Source: Bicyclus anynana (taxonomy: Eukaryota; Arthropoda; Insecta; Lepidoptera; Nymphalidae). Taken from it: a stretch of 64,000 nt of DNA. Where the stretch lies: the NCBI RefSeq assembly GCF_947172395.1, contig NC_069105.1, forward strand, positions 7,585,971-7,649,970, in the 5' to 3' direction. Numbering within the stretch: position 1 is the stretch's first letter; every line of letters begins with the position of its first letter. The position numbers and the translations under genes are program-made. This document shows positions 39,480 through 51,400 of the stretch, one piece after another. The notes below the pieces were generated by a model. It was not told where the DNA came from. It was given only the letters and a program-made list of their open reading frames with translations, and searched no databases.

Positions 39480-42400
39480 AAGGATGATGATGACGATAAT
39501 GATGATGATGATGATGATAGCGACGGTGATGATGATAATGATAATGACGATGATGGTGATGATGATAACGGATGATGATGATGATGATGGTGATGATACT
39601 AAGTTTGATGATGAGTGATGGTGATGATGATGATAGTGACGGTGATGATGATAATGACAATGATTGATGACGATGATAATGATGATGATGCTGATGATGA
39701 TGATAATGATGTTGATGGTGATGTTGCTGATGATGATGATGATAGTGATGGTGATGATTATAATGATGATACCTTGTGATGCGAGTGTAGTAGTGTTGGC
39801 GTTGGACGGAGCGTTGGTCGGCGCGGGCGCGGCGGCGCAGTGGTTCACGCCGTTGGGCACTGGCTCGTCGGCCCTCTCGCCTTGAGTAGTCTACAAATAC
39901 AATATTAAGTATTGTTGATGTAAAACTTCTTTACACACACTTGACTTGCAGAGTGAGTTGATGAAATACGTTACGAAAAATGTAATCAGGCGATGCGTGC
40001 TCCTACCTATGCCTATAACAGTGTTTTTTAGATGCAAGTCTCATAAGGTCAATTTCCAGAAAGATCTACATTGGCCAAATCAGATAAATAACTTGTTAAG
40101 GGTTTTGTGCAACTTGATTGGTTCCGTTTGACATCAAATACATTGCATTATCTGTGTCTATGTCTATAAATATAAAAAATATAATTATAATAGAGACTGT
40201 TAATATGCTCGACACAATGCTGAAGCCTGAATTTCAAAATTACATGACCTATATTTAAAAAAAAAAAATAGAATGTCAGTATGTTTTGTTTTAAAACTTA
40301 GTAAGTAAATCCTTACCTACCGTAGTAGTTACCTTGGCACTCGGTGTTAATGGTCTGGGATCTAAGGTCTCTAGTAGTGTGGTGCAGAAGGTGGACAGAG
40401 CTTGTGATAACCACTGACTGTGTGGTGTGGCGGCCTCCCTGGAAATTATTCATTTTTTGTAAATTGTTTAATTTATTCCAAGGGACGTTGGGGTTTCTAC
40501 AACTTCTGAAAGTGTCTAAGCCTATTTAGGTTAAGTATATAAACATTTAATACAAAAAGTACTACTAATAAATAATCTTAATTAAAAAAAAAATATTATT
40601 AAAAATTACAAGTCACTTGTTTGTCCTCTATGGACTCATAAGCTACTCAACCAATTTTGATCAAAGGAAATGGTCCAAAATTGTATGGAGCCCAGAATCA
40701 GTCATTGTACCCTAGCGGAAATAAAAGAAAATGAAATTTTTAACTATTTTCGATTATACAAATCTACAAATTTACTTCGAAACAGAACAATTTACAAATT
40801 CTTTCGAAATAATATTGATTCTCTCACAAGAAATGCAACACTTATGGTAATAACGGCGGATTGATGACGTGTTCAATGCATTATTCGTTTTGATGTTTGC
40901 TGTCAATTGTCATGTCATAGTTGCTCTATGGGCGCCATATTGATATTACTCAAAAACTTGGGTTTTAATTTTTTTTCTTTCTTTTTATTTAGTTAGATTT
41001 ATTCACTTATTTAGATTTTAATAAAACCCATGAATTTTTTTAAATTTCAATGATGCGGGGTACAATAGTGGACCTGAAATGGACCATCTCCTTTGCACAC
41101 AGTGTGCAGTATGATTCAACGTGCACACTGTGTGCAGTTTGATTGAGCTTCAAAGATAGGACACTTAGGGAAGGGTAGTGGTACTGTAGGGCAGGGGTAG
41201 GGAAGGGTCTTAAAAATTGTTAAACCGATAATCACCTGTACCCCCTCCAATGTCGCCGGTCGTTGGAAGCCTTGTGGTAGGGGAAGAGATCTGCCTGCAT
41301 GCTCACCAGTGTCACTTGCAACGCACCACCGTTCGCTAGCTGAGGCATTTCTGACCGACCCACTGTAACAAGGTCAATTATTGTTTTACCCACCCCAAAC
41401 CTTAGCCTGTCAGAGGCATTTCAGACCGACCCACTGCAATAAGTGTTAGTGTTAGAAGTTCCTCGAATACATTCATTATTTATGTTATTGTGGAGGAGAG
41501 ATATCAGTGTTGGTATAAATAAGAGGGTATTTGATGACTTGAGCTCAGAGTTGTTTGTTAGGCAGCATAGAGACCGTCACGCTGCCAGTAGAGTTAGTGA
41601 TTTTGTGCAATAATGTTTTGTGTTGTAATTATTGTTAATCATAAATTGTTGTGTGGACATGGAGAATATGTCGGTCAGGGAAGGTGAATGTTAATGCTAA
41701 AACTTCATCCAAATTAAGTCATTTAGCCATGAAAAAGTAGGAGATAGACAGATGTACAAGTACTTTTTAATAATATTAGTATAGACAACTCACAGCCAGG
41801 GTCATCGCACAGGTGGAGGTCTATCCTGGGCGCCAGCAGATGGTACGAGGTCTCGCGGACGTCGTGTTTGGCGAACATTCGCGCCAGGAGGTCCTTGTCA
41901 CCCGAGTTGGGTCTGCTTTGGATTTGCTCGCGAGGCTCTTCTATCTGTAAACAAATAATTAGTTAAATAGACTATATAGAGCCGTGAAAGCCCAGTGGAT
42001 ATGACCTCTGCCTCCGATTCCGGAGGGTGTTCGAATCCGGTCCGAGGCATGCGCCTCCAACTTTTCAGTTGTGTGCATTTTAAGAAATTAAATATCACGT
42101 GTCTCAATCGATGAAGGAAAACATCGTGAGGAAACCTGCATACCAGAGAATTATCTTAATTCTCTGCGTGTGTGAAGTCTGCCAATCCGCTTTGGGCTAG
42201 CGTGGTGGACTATTGGCCTAACCCCTCTCATTCTGAGAGGAGACTCGAGCTCAGCAGTGTGCCGAATATGGGTTGATGACGATAGACTGTACCAATAGTT
42301 TAGTAGTATAAATAGTATAGTAAATCTCCGGCGTTATTTGGATAAGGATTTAAGCCTCAAATAGGCTAGTCGACACTTTTTTTAAATGGTCTTAAATAGT

Positions 42401-45400
42401 TCATAATCGTTCTACTAGACTGAAAAAAACATTGTTTTCGAGACGCGATTACATGAACATTTTAGTTTTTAAATATGTTTTTGACATCACGAGCCAAATT
42501 GCCTGTCGGCCATGACAGTCTATATTTCAACTGTTTCATGACGTCACTATAATCCCATACAAATGGAGCGTTTGACAGAAATTTTAGTTAACAAATTATT
42601 TCGACGTTGATGATGGTGATGGTGATAATGACGGTGAATGAATGAATGAATGATATTTTATTCATGAAAATGTAGATTTAACATGAGGGTACATTTATAG
42701 AATTGAGCCTTTATACATTTTACTATAACCGGTGTATGAATTATCTTAAATAATTAAGTACATTTGAACGAAGAGAAAAAAAAAAGTGATGGTGGTTATG
42801 ATGATTATGGTGATGATGTTGATGATTCATGATGATGATGGTGATGATATCTTTCTCTTTCAACGCTAAATAAACTAACCTTATGAGCTGCCTTAGTCCT
42901 GGTCGCCATTTGCGTGGCCTTCTGTACCGGGCCGGCCAAAGCCGCCGCACAAGCCAGCGCCGCCCGCAACTGACCGTCCGTTAAAGCCCACGCTAACGGC
43001 TCGGGACGGAGAACCAACCTTGAACCTAGGACTGCACAATCTGAAATAACAATATAATCTGGATATACAGCTACGCAATAACATAAAATCGATCTTACCA
43101 TCCCATGGCAACGGAAGAGAGCCATATTACCGTACGGTTCAGAGTTAGTAATCGACAATATAGCCGTGCTAGCCCAGTGGCTATGAGCTCTTCCTCCTAT
43201 TCCAGAGGGTGTGGGTACGAATCCGGTCCGGGGCATGCTTGGCAATAACATAAAATTTAATTTTTTTAAAAACCCCCGAATGTCCTGAGATTATTAATAG
43301 GCTAGTTAACACTTTGTTTTTAAATGTTCCTTAATAGTTCATTATCGTTCTACAAGATGTAAAAAAAATAAAATTGAGACGTGATTACATGAAAATTGTA
43401 GTTTTTAAATATGATTTTGACAATACAAGCTAAAAGACACTGGTCTACATTTCAACTGTTTTATGACGTCACTATAACAAATCTCTTACAAAAATATTAC
43501 TTGAAAATTAGTTAGACGTTCAGTACATCAAGTGTGTTAGTGACGTCACAAAATGGACGACAGCGTTTTTGACGTTTAGTAAATTTGAAAAAATTCGAGA
43601 TATTTAAATTAAGTTTTATAAGAAATCCTTAACTATTATTAATTAATATCGATATAGTTCGAACCCTTATTCCATGTACTATACAAAATTAATATTGTTT
43701 ATATTAAATTTGATATGAGTCAACTACCCTATTACACTCTCGATCAAGTAATCAATATTCTCTTTCAGTGCGCTTTCATCTGAGACCCCACTCGAGTATA
43801 TTTGTAGACATTCAGTTGTTCTTCCTTACTTTGAACCCCACAACTTTTAAACGGCTCAACCGATTTTCATCAAACATGTCTAACACTCGCCCATAAGTCA
43901 CCTTTGATACAACAAAAACTACATTGAAACCGCTTCATCCGTTCGGGAGCTCTGGTGCCACAGACAGACAGACTATATTCACTTGATCATGGTCAAATGC
44001 GAGCCTACTTTGCATTAAAAAAAATACTAAATGTGTATTATAATACACTAGCGGATGCCCGCGACTTCGTCCGCGTGGAATTTAGTTTTTCACAAATCCC
44101 TCGGGAACCATGGATTTTTCCGGGATAAAAAGTAGTGTTAATCCATATGTTAATCCATGGCTATAATATATCTCAATACCAAAGTTCAGCTAATTAGTTT
44201 CAGTAGTCGAGGCGTGAAAGAGTAACAAACATTCATATCATCAAAATCATCAGTTTTCGCAAATCTCGGGAAACCATAGATTTTTCGGGATAAAAAGTAG
44301 CCTATGTGATAATCCAGAGTAAAATCTATTTCCATTCCAAATTTCAGCCAAATCGCTTCAATAGTAGCGACGTTATAGAGTAACAAACATCCAAACAAAC
44401 TTTCGCGTTTATAATATTAGTAGGATAAAGTATACCTGCGAGACGTTTTTTGATAACGATCCGGCAATGCGTGTTGCCTAGCAACAATCTGAGAGGAGGC
44501 AGGTTCGCGGCAGCAGCTCCCAAAGCCTTCGCCTCTATACGAGCACTTTGCCATTCCAGTTCCTAAAACACATAATCATTTGAACTCTGTTTAACAGTTT
44601 AGGTGGTGAAATGCTACAAAAAAGGAAAAAAAAAGAACTTAAATCAGCGCCACGGTACGAGTAATTTCATTATTTTAATATTAACACAAAATTACTGAAC
44701 CGATTTTCATGAAAATTAAATGGGACCACTCAAAAAGTATACTCTTTCAAACAAAAAAGAATTTTTAAAAATGGTTAAGAAATGACGAAGTCATGCGGTA
44801 ACAAACAAAAAAAACATACGCATCAAATTGAGAACCACCTCCTTTTTTTGAAATTGGTTAAAAAAGAACTTAGGGTGACAAAGACTCAACTTGAAAAAGA
44901 ATTAAGTAAAGAATGAAATAAATATACAGTTTTTTTGGCTCGCAAAAACCCTTTTCTTAATTGTTTTCAAAATTATCAAACTATTAAAACACTTACAAAC
45001 TTTTTGTTCTTTCCAATCGGCAGAATAACATTTCTTTAATTTACAGTTCGTTATCAACTGATCTTTGATGAGCTCGTGTCTCTTCTAAGAATGAGAGGGG
45101 TTAGGCCAATAGTCCACCACGCTGGCCCAATGCGGATTGGCAGACTTTACACACGCAGAGACTTAAGAAAATTCTCTGGTATGCAGGTTTCCTCACGATG
45201 TTTTCCTTCACCATTTGAGACACGTGATATTTATTTTCTTGCATATGCAATGCACAACTGAAAAGTTGGAGGTGCGTGCATGTCCCGGATCGAATTCAAA
45301 CCCACACCCTCCGTAATCGAAGACAGAGGTCATATCCACTGAGCTATCACTGCTCAGTGAATATGACTTAATTTACAGTTAAATGTTTGAAGATAAGAAA

Positions 45401-48400
45401 ATACAAGCGACAGTCTTGACACACAGATGGACAGTCATTCTATTGGAGTTCCATTTTGTTCCTTTTGAGGTACAGATCAATTCTAATACGACACAAATTC
45501 AAAAAATCATGTTTTACCTATCGATCTTCTATTAAAAAGTGGATGCATAATCAGCGACCAAAAAACGCCCCCAATGAGTGCCAAACACAGCTTCTTGGCA
45601 CTCAATTCAAGTAGTCGCATTTGCAAATTCAACCTTAAACTCAATCCTTAAGGTTGAATTTGCTCTGAATTTGGGATTTTATTGAATATTATACTATATT
45701 TAAAGGCCTCTAAGTATAATTTTCTTTACCAATGATTCTAAAACTGTCAAAGCAAAATTGGCCAGTTTTTAAGTGAAATTTTCTATCTGATTGTGCGTCC
45801 TTTTATTATAAGAGGTCAATGTTATACCTTAAAAATAAGTAGTTGGCCAGTATCGGGAGATTTGATTCTAGTCAGTCTTAAGTCACCCTTGCGACCGTCC
45901 GGCGTGCGGGACTCCACTGTCACTCTTGAGATCTGCAACACACAGACATCATCATTAACAGCCCATATTTGACTCACTGTTGAGCACGAGTCTCCTCTCA
46001 AAATGAGAGGGGTTAGGCCTTAATCCACAACGCTGGCCCATAGCGGATTGGACTTTACACACGTCTTAATTCTTTGCTATGCAGGTTTCCTCGCGATGTT
46101 TTTCAGACAACAAATACATATATATTATTACTTTTAAGTTAACATATTTTATTCAAGGGGCATAATTTACATCATACAACTTAATAAAATCATGACAAAG
46201 TACCACTGTTTCGGAAGGAGCACAAATCTATGAGATGTGGAAAATCGAACAAGCCCAACATTGACTTTCTGCTAGATTTCATCTAATAAGTTTTATGAGG
46301 CTTGCCCATTTGGATTTTCCAATTTTTTAATTCTTTCAGTATATCGAAATTTTTCCTCTGCGCAAAAATCTGTATAAACTTTTATAGTACTTGACCATTT
46401 TAGATATTTATGATATTTATAATTTTAGATATTTATACATCATTATCATTAGCTACCCATTTTCGGCTCACTGTTGAGCTCGAGTCTCCTCTCAGAATGA
46501 GAGGGGTTTGGCCAATAGTCCGCTGGCCCAATGCGGATTGGCAGACTTCACACACGTAGATAATTAAGTAATTCTCAAGTATGCAGTTTTTTCCTTCATC
46601 GTTTGAGACACGTGATGTTTAATTTCTTAAAATGCACACAACTGAAAGTTAGAGGTGCATGCCCCGGAGCGGATTCGAACCTACACCCTCCGAATCGAAG
46701 GCAAAGGTCGTATCCACTGGGCTATCACGGCTCTCATCAGAGGCAAACCTTAAAAAATAAAAATATAAATAATAATAACCTGAACACTACTGGTGAAGGC
46801 GTCACATTTGAAGTCTATTTGAACTTGGTTCACAGCCACCGAAATGCCATCTATTACCTGTAACATTTCTCATAATTAAACATCTCAATATACAGGGTGC
46901 TCGGGAGTAGTTCCCATAACTCTATTACTAATTCTATACTCTATTTTTTTTTTGATTTATGAACAAATTTTTAAAACTAACTCTAATAATGAAGGATTTC
47001 CCATACAAACTTTCAACCCCTATTTCACCCCCTTCAATTTTTATTTTAGGGTCAAAAAGTATTCAATGTTTTGCTCCAAGGTCCCATTTACCATTATACC
47101 AAAATTCATTTTGATCGGTTCAGCCGTTTAGTCGTAACACGTTCGCTGCGGCACGAGGTCGATTGACCTCGTACGTCTAGCGACTTCACGAGTTACGGGG
47201 TCGATTGACCTCGTACGTCTAGCGTCTTCACGAGTTACGGGGTCGATTGACCTCGTACCGAAAGTACAGAAAAATCAGGCCGCAGCGAACGTGTTAAAAG
47301 GTAAATACTTACTTTCGCATTTATTATATTAGTATAGATACCTTATGTATGTAGCTGTACTTGCCCGGAATGGGCATAGCCGACGCGGCGCTGGCATTCA
47401 CAGTCCGTGGCTCCTCGCATACTTCTAGCGCTATGCTCACTTCGTCCAGATTCTGAAACAAAGTGTTTAATAATGCATCATCATCATTAATAAATAATAA
47501 ATAAAAATTATTTATTAATCACACAGTAACATATTTCTAATACAATAAAAGAGTAGATCCCTGGCTCCCAAACTAGCTGTAACTGTATCTTGGGAGCCAG
47601 TGGATTCCCATTAGTGTTACTTTTTGATAATCTGTTACTTAATTAAGATAATCTGTAGTAGGCAAAACAAGAATCAGCTTATTTAGCCTCACTTCGGGAT
47701 ATAGAGCTTAGACACCACGCTGCTCCGATACGGGATGGCGGGCTTAAGGTGGTAATGTTGTATATTCATTAACGACCACTATCAGATGATAATGATATTC
47801 AATTAAATTCAAATTTCATTTAAACATCACAGACAGAGACACTTCAATTTTCTTTATATGTACGAGTATTGGTGTATTATAAACTAAAATTTGGTATATT
47901 AATTAAACTTCTAATGGTTATCAGCAAGTAACTTAGATCTATAAGCTATTCAAGTCAGTCCCCTTAAGCTTGATTCTTTTAATTGATGATTGACCACAGA
48001 ATAAAGAATGGTACAGAATGAGTCTATACAAGCAGCGCCGCGAGGCCGCTGAAACTAAGTGTCAAAGGCTCAAAAAAGCGTCACGCGTCTCCTTGACAAT
48101 CCGCATATACAAACTTTTTTCATAATTCAATGTATTTTAAGATGTTACCTTGTCAAAAGATGTAACCTTAGATACATAGACAATTTCAAAGGATGTAGCA
48201 CTAACAACAATTACGTAAATTGATATCATAAAAGACTAATAAAATCAATAATAATATAAAAAATACTCCATCTAGTTTTTTTAGTTTTTGTGAACAGTTT
48301 TTAAAATATTTAAAAACATATGACGCCATATTTCTAGAATAATATTGAAAATTAGTGATGCGACGTTTGCGACGATGCTGACTCGAGAATGTATTCATTT

Positions 48401-51400
48401 TTGAATATGTATTATCTGCTATTTTTTTTACACTCTATCTACCTTTTATTCTTTAATCTGTGTGATTGATTCACGTTACGGATGAAAGATAAATCGAATG
48501 ATTGAAGTCGGATCTAGCGATCTGCGCGAAGTACCATACATATAATTTTATCACTACTTCGTTACGTATTTTCAGATTCGGCGGCTTGTCTTTAGATACT
48601 ATACTAATATTCGCTAGAGACGAGCCGTCGAAGGTTAGACGAGCGGTCAAGCGGTAAATTGACGATGAATAAAAAAACGGTTTGTTTACAAGTTGAGAAA
48701 ATTTCCCACTATATTGTCTCCAAATGTCTTTGTATTTTATTTAAAGAGAACTAGTTGATACTCCGACTTCGTCTACGTGAATTATGTTAAAGGAGGTCTG
48801 ATTACAACCTTTTATTTTTAATGTGTCTAAGTATTCCAATGTTCGAACCTATTTAAATTTTGAAGTCTATTCTATATGGTTGCTATGTAAGTTGTTATTC
48901 TTAACAAAATGTCTTTTCGTATGTTATATTGTAAGTTTATTATAAAGTAAATGCTATCTTTGATTTCCTCTTCTACCCAGTTATGCCCTTAAAAAATTAT
49001 TGTTTTTGTAGGAAATAGTAGTCTGAGACGGATATGACGTCACGTGTCGCGACTTGTTTCCGCTAAGAGTGGGGAGTTAGAGAGGGATAGCAGATAGCAG
49101 GCGCTCGTCGTGCGAGGTAGGTCCTATGGCAATTGATCTAAGTCCGCAAAGAACAGTTCTTGCAATAGGGGCGGATTAAGGTTTAAGTGCGGCCGAAGTT
49201 AGTAGATTTCCGCAAAGAATGGATTTTGCCACAGTCCAAGGGCGGACGAAGTAGCAGGCCTGCGCTAGTAGATTATAAATATACGCTAAATACCCAAACA
49301 CGTTTTGTACACGCTTGTGCAATGTGCAGATCGATAATAACAGATATTATGTATCTCATTATGTACACAAAGTGAACGAACGGATGTTGTAAGTCTGCCG
49401 ATGTTATTTACGGCACGAAAAGATCGTAGTTCGTAAACATGCGTTACACTTTACCAAAATCAATGCTCTTAGTGTAGGACGACCTCTTTAGATACACCTA
49501 GATATGTCGAAAGCTTATTTTGAGAGAGCCGCCACCCACCCCAACCAATTAGCGGTTGAGGCTTGCAAGTACACCCCCGATCAAAGATTTTTTTAACATT
49601 TCATTGAGTCGCATAGTAAACAACGTAAGTTATATAAACAAACTAACGGACGCCCGCGATTTCGTGGAATTTAGTTTTTCAAAAATCCCACGGAAACTAT
49701 GTATTTTTCGGGATGAAAAGTAGCCTATGTAGTAGCCAAATCGATTTAGTAGTTGCGGCATTAAAGAGTAACAAACATCCAACATACATCCATACAAAAC
49801 TTTCGCGTTTATAATATTAGTAGGATAATGTTTAGGAACTTTAAAAACTGTATATACATAAATATATAATGGATTAAAACACAAAATTGTACATGTGTGC
49901 GCTCAGTGGAGTAGCTAAAATCCGCTCACTTTTTTTGCGGTGATTTTGTAAGCACGTAACATCTCTATAATATAAAATGTCGTTGCCCCCGAACCCAACG
50001 CCGATTGTAGAACTAGACGCCCGAAAAACGTCCTTTACGATCCTGACAATGACATAACGATCGACAATGCTTCTCAAGCAACACGAACACAAGCTACACA
50101 GCGTCGTCAGGCGAAGATGAGGTCCCCGATATCTGACGTCACCAGGACGTGGGTGTTTTAAGCCGCGATCGCGTAGGCGCCCGGACTGATACACTTGGGG
50201 CGAAATACCCTTCAAGAGCCTCTAAGCCGAGGTCCGAGTCTCAGACCCGCTGAGGTCCCACTACCACTACAATACTAATGCTACTTTTCGTAAAATTACG
50301 ATAACTATGTCATTGAAATAACTAAACGAAAATATGATAAAAAATTATGCAGTGACTCATTATTTGAATGGTACAGCAAGATACAATATAATACCTAGAC
50401 TGAGTTGCAAAGGCACTCACTGTATATCTAACTGTTCTTAGCTTATTAATAATTTTTTTTTCTTTACTAACTTAGCCCTTGACTACAAAATCTAAGATGA
50501 AAGCGGGCTAATGTGTTAGGATGAAAATCCACACCCTTTTTGGTTACCCTAAGAGTATGAGTACTTCTTAGTGCTTATAAAATACAGATTTTTCCTATTT
50601 GCTAAATTTTATTACTAGTGCATACCCTGATAGTGCATACGGCAACCTTATGCACGCCAACCCTGTACGTTATCCCTGTATTCCAACAGGAATGGGAAAC
50701 CATAGGGAAGCTGTTAATTCAATCAAAAAGAAATATTTCTACTTCTTACCAAAACAATAGGAACTGTCTTCAACTTGGTCCATTGTATCCTAAATGAGGC
50801 TCTGTTACACTTGGCAGAAGTCAGTCGCACCCAGCCAGGCAGTTCCAGGAGGTCTGTCAGGAGATCCTCATCCAGGGTCAGGTCTTGGAGCTCACCAGAC
50901 CCTCTGAGAGCCGAGAGGGAGATCTGCTCCGGTGACAGATTCTTGGTGTATCTTTAAAAATGCATACCAAGTTTTAGTATCAAATTGTTGAAAAATTTAT
51001 TGCTTACAAAATAATTAGGGCTTTATTATTTACTAATAAAGCCCTAATTATTAGGGCTTTATTATTTACTAAGTTATACATGTACAAATGAAATGTAAGT
51101 GTATTGAATTGATTTGATGATTTCACAATTTTCTCAAGTACATACTTATTATTGTTTACACAATACTAAAACCACAAAATACACAAACAAACTCAGCTCA
51201 AATTTTTATCTATCTGATTGTCTTATCTCTGGAAAGGCTGAAACAATTTTAGTGGTACTTTCACTGGAAGATATGCAGCTTGTGAAAAGCAGAATTTCAT
51301 GTGTATGAGGTTGTAGGCGCCCTCTAGGTATAGTCTATACTACAATAAGAGAGTAGACATCAAGTGTTCGACTTGAACTGAAGAAAATTTATGTAATTAC

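Noticed and set aside
39285..39860. 191-codon minus-strand frame rich in Ile and Ser, plus poly-Met and poly-His frames
   Set aside because: They are the GAT/ATC microsatellite read in different frames, with exon 11 at one end.
43160..43240. tRNA gene
   Set aside because: The tRNA-like A and B boxes belong to SINE heads; no cloverleaf with intact acceptor stem is evident. The same applies to 60668, 57770 and 63715.
42805..43251. 148-codon minus-strand frame as a stand-alone gene
   Set aside because: It is exon 7 of BLTP3 (42880-43040) extended into intron, SINE and microsatellite sequence.
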